Under the pieces are notes generated by a model. It was not told the DNA's origin. It did no database searches and saw nothing but the letters and a program-made list of their open reading frames with translations. Shown piece by piece: positions 53,051 through 61,638 of a stretch of 64,000 nt of DNA; the stretch's first letter is position 1; each line of letters starts with the position of its first letter. The stretch comes from Pseudomonadota bacterium (lineage in GTDB: Bacteria > Pseudomonadota > Gammaproteobacteria > Steroidobacterales > SZUA-146): assembly GCA_039028935.1 (NCBI GenBank), contig JBCCHD010000003.1, forward strand, positions 111,683 through 175,682. The letters run 5' to 3'. Position numbers and translations under genes: made by a program.

Positions 53051-53914
53051 ATGATGACTGTCTCGTGTTTCTCATCGGTTAGCCGTGTGACAGTAAACGT
53101 ATTTGGTCTCGATTTCACCAGCCGACCTAGCCGCGGCAAGCCCATAACGTGTGCGGTGTGTCGTGTCGACGGGCGTACACTGCACGTCCGTCGTGTAGAC
53201 GGGTTTGAGTCCTTTGCCGAGTTTGAGGCGTTTTTACTTGCCGACGGTCCGTGGGTTGCGGGCTTCGACTTTCCGTTTGGCCAATCGCGTCGGTTCATCG
53301 AGAACATCGGTTGGCCCGCTAGCTGGGCGGAGTACGTCCGGTATGTGGCCACCCTAGAGCGTCAATCGTTTCGCGATCAGCTGGATAATTATCGTGTGGG
53401 CCGGGCGGATGGAGACAAAGAACATCGACGGAGTACCGACGCTCGCACTGGGGCCATCAGTCCACAAAAACTGTATGGCGTACCGGTTGGACTGATGTTT
53501 TTCGAAGGGGCTCAGCGACTACTAAGCAGCGGCGTAAACATTCCCGGGTTGTACAGGGGAGACAACCGCCGCACGGCCTTTGAAGTGTATCCGGGCGTAT
53601 TGGCCAGGCGTGTGACGCGCCAGGGTTATAAGAGTGATAGTCGTGCGCTTCAGTCCGAAGCGCAAAAACAAGCGCGGGCGGATATTCTGGCCTATCTGCG
53701 CGGCGAGGGCTGCCGTCAAGATTATGGACTGGTGGTTACGATCGAAGGGACCTTAAACGAGGACCCGTCGGGTGACACACTCGATGCAGTGATGTGCGCC
53801 GTACAGGCCGCTTGGGCCCATCGCCAGGGCGACACCTTATTGCGTCGTCTTTCGGATGACCAACAGCTTGAGGGTTGGATCGCCGACCCGAAGGCGTTTG
53901 AGCCAGACGTTTGA
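53051..53914 (+). CDS. DUF429 protein (RNase H-like fold)
   Basis: A 287-residue protein with the DUF429 outline: VFGLDFTSRP near the start, WVAGFDFPFGQ, and the C-terminal GDTLDAVMCAVQAAWA with an acidic residue. These give a predicted RNase H-like nuclease fold with three acidic positions. The role is not established. Two ATGs in tandem occur at 53051 and 53054. It is divergent from the phosphorylase operon and stands outside the glucan pathway. Its last codons lie in a tandem duplication. Confidence 0.8.
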   Translation: MMTVSCFSSVSRVTVNVFGLDFTSRPSRGKPITCAVCRVDGRTLHVRRVDGFESFAEFEAFLLADGPWVAGFDFPFGQSRRFIENIGWPASWAEYVRYVATLERQSFRDQLDNYRVGRADGDKEHRRSTDARTGAISPQKLYGVPVGLMFFEGAQRLLSSGVNIPGLYRGDNRRTAFEVYPGVLARRVTRQGYKSDSRALQSEAQKQARADILAYLRGEGCRQDYGLVVTIEGTLNEDPSGDTLDAVMCAVQAAWAHRQGDTLLRRLSDDQQLEGWIADPKAFEPDV

Positions 53915-53962
53915 TGAATCGGATCGCCGACCGGCAAGCGTTTGCGCCAGACGTTTGATGAA
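53877..53962. repeat. Imperfect 42-bp tandem duplication across the DUF429 stop codon
   Basis: Copy 1 (53877-53918) and copy 2 (53921-53962) differ at only a few positions and both contain the end GCCAGACGTTTGATGAA. The period is 44 bp. Copy 1 encodes the last residues and stop of the DUF429 protein; copy 2 is untranslated. A local slippage event is the simplest cause. Confidence 0.85.
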
Positions 53963-54058
53963 AAGGGCAGCATCGACCTCGTGGGGTGTTCTATGGCCAC
54001 CCAGTCCGGGTCCTATGACGTTAGGTGTACGTTGAACGCATAGCAGAGCGAGGCCGAT

Positions 54059-55063
54059 TTATCCGGCCGCGTCACGCAGCCGCTGCGCAGCCACTTCGGG
54101 GGTAATATCGCGTTGTTTCTCGGCGAGCAATTCGAAACCCACCATGAACTTTGGAATCGTGGCCGACCGCAAGGCGGGCGGGTAGATGTGCATGTGTAGC
54201 TGCCAGCCGTCGTCGTTTGACGCAGGCGCGCTGTGCCAACCCATCGAGTAGGACATGGGGGCATTAAACAGGCCGTCATACTGTGTGAACAGTGTTTGAA
54301 TCAACGCGGTGAGACCCGCCTGCTCGTCAGTGTTGAGGTCGTGCAGTCGGGTAACGGGCCGGCGCGGCAGCACCAGGGTCTCGAAGGGCCACGTCGCCCA
54401 GTAGGGAACAAGAGCCACCCACTCATCGTTCTCGGCGACGAGTCGTTCCGCAAGTTCACACTCTCGTGCGAGATAATCCATGAGCAAAATGCGGTCGTAG
54501 CGCTGCTGATACTGACGCTGTTGGTCAGCGACTTTCGCCGCCTCGGTCGGCAAACAGTCGATGGCCCATATTTGGCCGTGTGGATGGGGACTGGAAGCCC
54601 CCATCAGGCCACCTCGATTTTCAAAAATCTGCACCCATTCGAATTCTTTTGAGAGCTGCTCGCTTTGGTCCATCCACGCGCTGACCACTCGACCAATTTT
54701 GTCGGGCGGCATCTGGTGAAGGCCTAGATTGTGCTCTGGGCCGTAACAGATCACGCGACAACGGCCACGCACGGGCTCGGCCACGAACAGGGGGTCGCCG
54801 CTGCTTTGAATATCGGATTCATTGAGCAATGCGGGAAAGTCATTGTCGAAAATATACACATCATCGTAGTCGGGATTAATGACGCCGCCGGCGCGGCCAT
54901 TGCCTGGACACAGGTAACAGTTTGGGTCGTAAGAGGGAAGCGGACTCGTGGCGTCTCCCTCATGCCCTTGCCAAGGCCGCTGTGTGCGATGAGGCGACAC
55001 CACCACCCATTCTCCCGTGAGCGCATTACGGCGGCGATGTGGTGTGTCGAGTTTTCCCGACAT
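54059..55063 (-). CDS. galT: Galactose-1-phosphate uridylyltransferase
   Basis: A 334-residue cytoplasmic enzyme of the Leloir pathway that exchanges galactose 1-phosphate with UDP-glucose. The active site HPHGQ is at 160-164 (nucleophile His162) in MGASSPHPHGQIWAID. The zinc-site CYLCPGN and the N-terminal RRNALTGEWVVVSPHR are also present. AGGAG precedes the ATG. It follows galK by 13 bp as the last gene of the halogenase-SapC-galK-galT operon. Confidence 0.96.
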   Translation of the reverse strand: MSGKLDTPHRRRNALTGEWVVVSPHRTQRPWQGHEGDATSPLPSYDPNCYLCPGNGRAGGVINPDYDDVYIFDNDFPALLNESDIQSSGDPLFVAEPVRGRCRVICYGPEHNLGLHQMPPDKIGRVVSAWMDQSEQLSKEFEWVQIFENRGGLMGASSPHPHGQIWAIDCLPTEAAKVADQQRQYQQRYDRILLMDYLARECELAERLVAENDEWVALVPYWATWPFETLVLPRRPVTRLHDLNTDEQAGLTALIQTLFTQYDGLFNAPMSYSMGWHSAPASNDDGWQLHMHIYPPALRSATIPKFMVGFELLAEKQRDITPEVAAQRLRDAAG

Positions 55064-55076
55064 GGGGCGTCTCCTG

Positions 55077-56225
55077 TTAAGCGATCAGCTGCGCGCCCCC
55101 CGATGGGGAGGAGCTATAGGTTTCAAGTTCAAGGCCGGTGGCTTCTTTGTATCGCTCAAAGAGCGTTTTAATAATGGCGTCGCGTCGATCGTGCTGAATG
55201 AGCGCGACAGCGCAACCACCAAAGCCACCCCCGGTTATGCGCGCACCGTATAGGCCCGCTTTAGGGCCAAGGTCATGTGCAATGGCATTGAGCGCATCCA
55301 GTTCCGGCACGCTGGTTTCATAGTCTTGCGACAAAGAAAGATGGCTTTGATGCATTAGCTCGCCGGCTTCTTGCCAACGTTGTGCCTGAATAGCGGCCAC
55401 CGTCGCGCGTGTGCGCGCATCCTCGGTGGTTACATGCCGCGCGCGCTTAAAACGCAGTTCGCCGAGCGCGTCGCGGGCAGCGTCAACCTGTTCAGGCGTG
55501 ACATCCCGCAGATGACTGACGCCAAGAATACCGCACGCCTCCTCGCACGTGGCGCGGCGTCGGGCATACGCGCCGTCGCGTAATTCACGACTGACTTTGC
55601 TGTTGATAATGAGCACGGATACGTTTGGATCCGCGATCGCAATATGCTCGACATCCAGCGACCGGCAGTCGAGAAACATCAGATGGCCTTCCTGTGCATA
55701 GGCCACGCAAAATTGGTCCATGATACCGGCCGGCATGCCAGTAAACGCGTGCTCAGCGGATTGGCACAGCGCCGCGAGGTCCTGGTCCGGCACGCAAGTG
55801 GGATCAAGGTGCTGAAGCAGGCGCGCGATACCAAGCTGCAGGGCTGCGCTGCTCGACAAACCGCAGCCCATGGGAACCGCTGACATGACCATCAAATCCA
55901 AAGCGGGCATTGCCATGCCGCGCTGTTGGAACTGGTCGACAACACCTTTGAGGTAGTCCGTCCAGGTGTGGCTCACACTCAGTGCTTCGCCGTCGACGCC
56001 AAACGATTCTTGGAGCTCAAGATTGACGCTATATACCCGTATGCCCGGTGCGCTGCGCGGTGCCGCAGCCATCCATATCGCGTGATCAATGGCCATGGGC
56101 AACACAAAACCATCGTTGTAATCGGTATGGTCACCGATGACATTCACGCGACCGGGAGCGCGTACAAACCATTTTGGTTCGTGGCCGTACCGCTCAACAA
56201 ATCGTTGACGAAGTGTTGTTTGCAT
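55077..56225 (-). CDS. galK: Galactokinase
   Basis: A 382-residue GHMP kinase that phosphorylates alpha-galactose with ATP. The galactokinase signature APGRVNVIGDHTDYNDG is at 23-39, with Asp where most members have Glu (GEHTDYN). The phosphate-binding loop is MSAVPMGCGLSSSAA at about 113-127, and GARITGGGFGGC closes the third GHMP motif. Length is standard. It starts 2 bp after the SapC gene stop (TGACAATG), a translationally coupled arrangement. Confidence 0.96.
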   Translation of the reverse strand: MQTTLRQRFVERYGHEPKWFVRAPGRVNVIGDHTDYNDGFVLPMAIDHAIWMAAAPRSAPGIRVYSVNLELQESFGVDGEALSVSHTWTDYLKGVVDQFQQRGMAMPALDLMVMSAVPMGCGLSSSAALQLGIARLLQHLDPTCVPDQDLAALCQSAEHAFTGMPAGIMDQFCVAYAQEGHLMFLDCRSLDVEHIAIADPNVSVLIINSKVSRELRDGAYARRRATCEEACGILGVSHLRDVTPEQVDAARDALGELRFKRARHVTTEDARTRATVAAIQAQRWQEAGELMHQSHLSLSQDYETSVPELDALNAIAHDLGPKAGLYGARITGGGFGGCAVALIQHDRRDAIIKTLFERYKEATGLELETYSSSPSGGAQLIA

Positions 56226-56227
56226 TG

Positions 56228-57013
56228 TCAGGAGACATGTCCTGCGGCGCCGGCATCGCGCGCGAGTTCAAGCTTGATGCGCTCGATGGTGTCCATCGCG
56301 GCGTCGTCATTGACTAACCGATTATGCCGTTGGATCAGCGCATTGAGCTGAAAAACGGAGATGAGCATCGCATAGAGTGGTGACAAATATCCGCGCTGAC
56401 TAAATTCAGTGAGCGTCTCCGCGTCGAGCGCCTGAAGCTTCTCTTCGTCGATCGTATGCAGACCATTGATAGTCTGCGCGGTGTCATTGTGAAACAGCAC
56501 CTGGATGCTCAGTTCTTTGATTAGGCCGGCGTTCTCAATGGTGTTAGCGAAGTGTTTGGTCTGATGGTTCGCTTGAAGCTGGGCATCGAGTTTGCGGGTG
56601 AGTGCATCGAGCCAAGGGGCTAACTTTCCGTCAGCATGAAAGAGCGCATCGCCTTCGCTATTGCTAAAGGCATCCGCAGAGGAATCAAAACCGACGGCAC
56701 GCTGGTCGTCACTACCTGTATTGACCAAATAAAACGGAAACGTCTCGATGACTTGAGGCAGGTACGTGGCGTGCCATTGCTGCGAGTCACAAAACAAATT
56801 TCGCTCGATCTGCAAGCTCGTCACAATCGAGAACGACCAGTCGCCGCTGTCAGTGTTACGCGTGAGAAACACCGGGAAATTACTGACGGCCTTGGCGATT
56901 TCTTCTGCACGAATGGGCAGGACGTGGTGTTGCGACGCAAAGCGAACGCCGCTATTGGGGCGAAGACGGAGGTCAGCGTGTAGTGCGCTATCGAGCAGTG
57001 TCGGTGAGGTCAT
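56228..57013 (-). CDS. SapC-family protein
   Basis: A 261-residue protein of the SapC family, named after a Campylobacter surface-layer transport gene but of unproven function. Recognisable are YQVIETFPFYLVNTG-like and LFCDSQQWHATYLPQVIETFPFYL segments, and the FSQRGYLSPLYAMLISVFQLNALIQRHN C-terminus. It has no signal peptide. In glycan-using Gammaproteobacteria SapC genes recur next to a flavin halogenase and a TonB receptor, as here. It lies 24 bp after the halogenase gene and 2 bp before galK. Confidence 0.85.
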   Translation of the reverse strand: MTSPTLLDSALHADLRLRPNSGVRFASQHHVLPIRAEEIAKAVSNFPVFLTRNTDSGDWSFSIVTSLQIERNLFCDSQQWHATYLPQVIETFPFYLVNTGSDDQRAVGFDSSADAFSNSEGDALFHADGKLAPWLDALTRKLDAQLQANHQTKHFANTIENAGLIKELSIQVLFHNDTAQTINGLHTIDEEKLQALDAETLTEFSQRGYLSPLYAMLISVFQLNALIQRHNRLVNDDAAMDTIERIKLELARDAGAAGHVS

Positions 57014-57037
57014 GATTGAGTTCCAAAAGGGGTTTAA

Positions 57038-58552
57038 CTAAGCCCGGGCCGCTAGCCATTGCTCGATGTAATCGCGGTGCGCTGGCAACTTTTGCAACAT
57101 CTGTTGAGTGAGCTGCTCATTGCGTTGAATAATCTTGGTGGCGTGCTCACGTTCACTGTAAAGATGCGCGTGATTACTAAAGTCTGGCCGGAATCCCATG
57201 CCATACAGCACATACTGATAGCTCGCGGCAGGGAATAGCTCGACCGCGCTGTCAAAATCGCTGCGTAGCGGTCCGCGATATTGCCACATAGCAAGGTCTT
57301 CTTTGAGCGAGTCTGGAATCGTGTCGGGATCGCGGTGAGCCGCCCAATAGGGTTCGGGTCGTTGATTGAGCATGTAGTGCAGTTTTAGAAAATCGATAAT
57401 TCGCTGCCAGCGATAATCCATCTGCTGGTTAAACCGCCGCGCAGTAATCGGCATGATGTCGCCGCTAGGCGGTAGATTCTCCGCGATATAGCGCGCGGAA
57501 ATTTCGACCAACATAATGGCGGTGGCTTCAAGTGGCTCCACAAATCCAGCCGATAAGCCGACGGCTACGCAGTTGTGTTTCCAATATTCGGCGCGATGAC
57601 CCGAGCCAAACTTGATGTGTCTCGCGTCAAGCCCGTCTGCACGATCGCCTAGGTACGCGCGTAAATTGCGCTCAGCTTCGTCATCGGATAGGTATTGCGA
57701 CGAATAGACATGGCCAACGCCGCGTCGGGAGGTGAGCCCGATGTCCCAAATCCAGCCAGCGTTTTGCGCCGTGGCAATGGTGTGACAGGCCATAGGATCT
57801 GAATCATTAGCGTAGGGCACTTGCATCGCTAGAGCGCGGTCGTTAAACAGCACATCGTCTTTTTGCAAAAAGGGCACGCCGAGCTGTTTGCCGAGCAACA
57901 ACGACGCGAAGCCTGTGCAATCGACAAATAAATCGGCTTCGAAAAGCCCGCGCTTTTCGAGCTGAACCGCGGTAAGTGCTCCCGATGCATCTTGTTCGGC
58001 AGACTGCACGGTGTCGACCACGTGCTGAACGCCCAACTGATCTCGACAGAATTCCTTGAGTAGGTCGGCAAAGGCACCCGCGTCGAGGTGGTAGGCGTAG
58101 TTGCATTGACCCTGGTAATCCGATTCGGTGATGGTGCGCGGCGCGAGTCCCGCCTCGCACACGTGCTGCTGAAAATTCGATTCCGTCGCGTAGTTGGCGA
58201 TGTCGGCGACATAGGGCGCCAGATCGATGCGCCCATAGCCTAGCGGCACCGTGAATGGGTGGTAATAAAAGTCGCCGTTGCCGTGCACCCAATCGACGAA
58301 TTTGCCGCCCTGCTTGAAACCCGCGAAGCAGCGCCGGAATAGCTCGCTTTCTTTGATGCCGATTTGCTTGACGGTGTTTTTCATAGTCGGCCACGTGCCT
58401 TCGCCGACGCCCACGGTGGGAATGTCAGCCGATTCCACGAGGCTAACGATAAGATTGTCGGCGTGTTGGTGATGGGCCGCGATAATGCCGGCAGTCAGCC
58501 AGCCTGCGGTGCCGCCGCCGACGATTAAAATGTGCTGTATGGGCTTGCTCAA
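57038..58552 (-). CDS. Flavin-dependent tryptophan-halogenase-family protein
   Basis: A 504-residue flavoprotein. It has the FAD-binding GGGTAG at 12-17 and the halogenase lysine Lys80 in FAGFKQGGKFVDW. The halogenase motif appears as WIWDIG (267-272), where most active members have WxWxIP. GFVEPLEATAI is also conserved. It belongs to the Trp-halogenase fold, but the Pro-to-Gly change and its sugar context suggest another substrate or a non-halogenating oxidation. It is the first gene of the SapC-galK-galT operon and follows the TonB receptor through a terminator. Confidence 0.87.
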   Translation of the reverse strand: MSKPIQHILIVGGGTAGWLTAGIIAAHHQHADNLIVSLVESADIPTVGVGEGTWPTMKNTVKQIGIKESELFRRCFAGFKQGGKFVDWVHGNGDFYYHPFTVPLGYGRIDLAPYVADIANYATESNFQQHVCEAGLAPRTITESDYQGQCNYAYHLDAGAFADLLKEFCRDQLGVQHVVDTVQSAEQDASGALTAVQLEKRGLFEADLFVDCTGFASLLLGKQLGVPFLQKDDVLFNDRALAMQVPYANDSDPMACHTIATAQNAGWIWDIGLTSRRGVGHVYSSQYLSDDEAERNLRAYLGDRADGLDARHIKFGSGHRAEYWKHNCVAVGLSAGFVEPLEATAIMLVEISARYIAENLPPSGDIMPITARRFNQQMDYRWQRIIDFLKLHYMLNQRPEPYWAAHRDPDTIPDSLKEDLAMWQYRGPLRSDFDSAVELFPAASYQYVLYGMGFRPDFSNHAHLYSEREHATKIIQRNEQLTQQMLQKLPAHRDYIEQWLAARA

Positions 58553-58605
58553 GGTTGTCTCTCGCTATGCCGAAATGAGGCCGCTTTTACGACCCTAAGA
58601 TTAGC

Positions 58606-58643
58606 AAAAAAAACGGCCCGCGAGTGTCCCCGCGAGCCGTCGT
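58606..58643 (-). terminator. Rho-independent terminator of the TonB receptor gene
   Basis: On the minus strand, ACGGCTCGCG pairs with CGCGGGCCGT (one G-T pair) around eight bases and is followed by eight T. It lies 21 bp after the receptor stop and 54 bp before the halogenase ATG, so the halogenase operon needs read-through or its own promoter. Confidence 0.88.
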
Positions 58644-58663
58644 TTTGGTGGGTGCCGCGCCCG

Positions 58664-61441
58664 TTAGTACTGGTAGCGGAATCCAAACGCGTATCGCGAA
58701 CCGTTGTCTTCAATACTGTAGACCTGGTTGGCAAAACGCCCTGTCTGTCGCCGTTCTTCTTCGGTGATATTGATGCCTTCGAAGAACAGTTCAAGATTGT
58801 CGCGTAGGTTGTAGCTGGCGCTGATGTCCCACTGACCAAAGGAGTCAGTGTTGATCGGCTCGCCGTTGAACCCGTTGTCGATTTGTTGCAGGAAACCTTC
58901 GCGGTTGTTGTAGGCAATACGCGCCTGCAAAATGTCGGTCTCGTAAAAGAACACAATATTTTGCGAGTCACCGAGGCCCTCCAGCGCAAAGCGCTGAGTG
59001 GTGTCGGCGGTGAGCTGCACATTACTGTCCACAATCGTTGCGTTGGCCTGGATGCCAAAGCCGTTCGCCCAGACATGGGTCACACCGATTTCGTAGCCCG
59101 TCACCCGTGCCGATTCACCGTTTCGCGGACGGCTCACCGTGTAGACCTCTTGCTCACCATTCAACTCTTCCGTGGTGCCCACAATGTCCACGCCCGGGTT
59201 GGCAGGATCAACCAGCGCGCCCGGCGCACACAGTGCGTCTCCGCAACGGAAATCAGGTCCGAGGCGGTTGGTCAACGTGAAGGTCTCTGGGCCGGTGAGA
59301 GTGGTAATGAAGTCTTCCACTTCTTTATTGAACACCGTAAACGTCGCGTTGCTGTTTTCGGCGTAGTACCACTCGAAGGCGATATCCCAGTTGCTGGAAC
59401 GGAACGGTTCAAGCGATGGGTTACCCCCGGACGCCGTGAGGTTTTGGCGACGCGGCTCATTGAAGTTGGTTGACGGTGACAGCTGCGACATGGTCGGGCG
59501 AGTCAGTGAATCATAGGCCAAAAATCTCAGCACCATGTCGTCACGAATGTCGAGCTTGGCGGTGAAATTGGGTAGCAGATTCGAGTAGCTGTCGCCTTGC
59601 GTGATGTCCGTAGCCGGGCCCAGCACGTTCGAGAAGAGCGTGAGGTCGGTGGTTGGGATCACATCGACGATGAAGCTCTGCACCGCGTCTACGTCGATAT
59701 CGGTCTGAGCATAGCGCGCACCCAGTTCAACGGTCAGCGGCATATTGCTGAGTTCAAAATCAAAATTGAAGTTGAAATACAGACTGGTCACGTCTTCGTT
59801 AATGGTGTACCGATTGTTCTGCAGCGTCGGTGTAATCGGGTTACCAGACGAAGCGAGAAAATCGACGTAGGCGTCACCATCATACGTGTAGAACGTATCG
59901 ATTAAGCCTGGGAAGAAGTTGTTGGCGGTAAACGGTCTAAAATCGATTGTGGCGTTGGGGGCGGCTGTGCCATAGCCACAAAACGCACACTGATTGCCGA
60001 ATATCTGGAACGACTTCTTCTCTCGGTCTTGATTGTAGACACCAAATTTGGCGCCGGTAAATGCGCCCGCGTCAGCAGCAAATTCGAAATCAAGCTTGAA
60101 CTCGGTGATTTCATCTTCGGCGGAAAAGACATTGCCTTTTTCGTTGTAGTGCAGTCGCGACAGGCTGGCATCGGGCAACGCACCGTTACCAAAGCCATCG
60201 TGCGAAACGACGGGGGTGCTGCCGGTTCCATCAAACTGGTAGTTGTTGATGATGCCGACTACGTTGAAGCGGTCACGGCCGGCACGGTCATTCTCAGCCG
60301 ACGAGGTTGATGCGTCAAAACTCGCGGTGAGTCGGTCGTTCACGTCCCAGGTCAGATTGAGACCAAAGCCGTTGTTGCTGACATCCCGTGAGTTACGTGT
60401 TGTCGACACAAAGTCAGTGGCGGGATCGCCGCTGCCCTGGTGAAGGTCGATGCCTTGAGTAAACTGCACCAGCGTGTTGGTCGCGGGGTCCAGCGTGCCT
60501 GAACCCACGCGATCGGGCTCAAACCAAGATGCCAAGTCAGTGACTAGAGAATCGACTTCGTATTCCGAGACAAAACCATCCACCGTGACCGTGATGTCAT
60601 CAGTCGGCATAAACTGGAAAACGAGATTGGCGTTGGTGCGCTCACGTTCCTGATCATCGACGATCTGGTCCCAGTTACGCGGGATAAACGCGTTGGTAAA
60701 CAATACGCCGTCATTGCGGTTCGAGATCGTTTGACCTGGGCGCCAGCCCGCCGTCTGAATGCGGTTGATCTGCACGTCTCGCTGCTGATGACTCACCGAA
60801 AACAACACCCCAGCGCGATCGTCCGCAAAGGTGTTGCTGACAATCAGCGTACCGGCCGGCGTAATTTCCTCAGAAAGACTCTCGTAGGTGCCTTTTAGTG
60901 AGCCTGCCAGTTGGAAGCCCTTCTGGTCGAAGGGACGCGCCGTTTTAATGTTGATGGTTGAGCCAATACCGCCCTCTTGCAGGTCTGAACGGGCGCTTTT
61001 GTAAACATCCGCACCAACAATCAGTTCAGACGCGAGTGTGTCGAAGTTGAATGAGCGATCCGGCGCATCGGTGGCGACTTGACGGCCGTTCACCAGCACG
61101 GTGTTAAACGAAGGACCAAACCCTCGCACGGTCACCGCGCGGCCTTCACCGCCATCGCGATCGATCGACACGCCTGTGATGCGCTGAAGTGACTCAGCGA
61201 CGTTGAGATCCGGAAATTTGCCGACGTCCTCGCGAGCGATGGAGTCGACAACGCCGGTGGCGGCGCGTTTCACGTCGGCGGCCCGACGCAAACTGCCGCG
61301 GATACCGGTGACCTGAACTTCTTCAAGCACCGTTTCCTGGGCAACCGCCCCGGGACCGGTGCCGAGCACTAGCGCGCTCGAAATTGCGGCCGCCAGCGCG
61401 GTCTTTTTAAAGACCCGTTGTTGACGAACAGATGACTTCAT
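58664..61441 (-). CDS. TonB-dependent receptor of the galactoside cluster
   Basis: A 925-residue outer-membrane receptor. It starts MKSSVRQQRVFKKTALAAAI with a signal peptide to about AVAQ. A TonB-box-like LEEVQVTG is followed by the plug (KFPDLNVAESLQRITGVSIDRDGGEGRAVTVRGFGPSFNTVLVNGRQVATDAP) and a barrel ending YAFGFRYQY with C-terminal Tyr. The plug motifs are those of carbohydrate-type receptors common in Xanthomonas, Caulobacter and marine Gammaproteobacteria. The neighbours GH42, galK, galT and a symporter make a galactoside or galacto-oligosaccharide ligand probable. ATG 61441 is preferred to the upstream in-frame start. Confidence 0.93.
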   Translation of the reverse strand: MKSSVRQQRVFKKTALAAAISSALVLGTGPGAVAQETVLEEVQVTGIRGSLRRAADVKRAATGVVDSIAREDVGKFPDLNVAESLQRITGVSIDRDGGEGRAVTVRGFGPSFNTVLVNGRQVATDAPDRSFNFDTLASELIVGADVYKSARSDLQEGGIGSTINIKTARPFDQKGFQLAGSLKGTYESLSEEITPAGTLIVSNTFADDRAGVLFSVSHQQRDVQINRIQTAGWRPGQTISNRNDGVLFTNAFIPRNWDQIVDDQERERTNANLVFQFMPTDDITVTVDGFVSEYEVDSLVTDLASWFEPDRVGSGTLDPATNTLVQFTQGIDLHQGSGDPATDFVSTTRNSRDVSNNGFGLNLTWDVNDRLTASFDASTSSAENDRAGRDRFNVVGIINNYQFDGTGSTPVVSHDGFGNGALPDASLSRLHYNEKGNVFSAEDEITEFKLDFEFAADAGAFTGAKFGVYNQDREKKSFQIFGNQCAFCGYGTAAPNATIDFRPFTANNFFPGLIDTFYTYDGDAYVDFLASSGNPITPTLQNNRYTINEDVTSLYFNFNFDFELSNMPLTVELGARYAQTDIDVDAVQSFIVDVIPTTDLTLFSNVLGPATDITQGDSYSNLLPNFTAKLDIRDDMVLRFLAYDSLTRPTMSQLSPSTNFNEPRRQNLTASGGNPSLEPFRSSNWDIAFEWYYAENSNATFTVFNKEVEDFITTLTGPETFTLTNRLGPDFRCGDALCAPGALVDPANPGVDIVGTTEELNGEQEVYTVSRPRNGESARVTGYEIGVTHVWANGFGIQANATIVDSNVQLTADTTQRFALEGLGDSQNIVFFYETDILQARIAYNNREGFLQQIDNGFNGEPINTDSFGQWDISASYNLRDNLELFFEGINITEEERRQTGRFANQVYSIEDNGSRYAFGFRYQY

Positions 61442-61556
61442 TAAGATGACCCCCCTAAAAGATCGTAAGATGTTTGCCTGGAAAGGGCGACGAAATTGGC
61501 GTAGAAACAACACGCGATTTCGAACACTTTTTAATGTAGTACAGGCTGTGGTTTTA

Positions 61557-61586
61557 GTAAACTCCCGTGCTATAACAGCGGTTTAC
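61557..61586. promoter_or_regulatory. Inverted repeat between TonB receptor and GH42
   Basis: GTAAAC (61557-61562) and GTTTAC (61581-61586) face each other across 18 bp in the divergent promoter region. On the minus strand an extended -10 candidate TGT-TATAGC lies between them. GalR-type operators contain GTGTAAACG half-sites, so a GalR-like regulator encoded elsewhere is possible. Confidence 0.4.
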
Positions 61587-61638
61587 AAATTCAACTGATG
61601 TTCGTACAAAACATCAGCATTTTCCGGAGACGCAAAAA

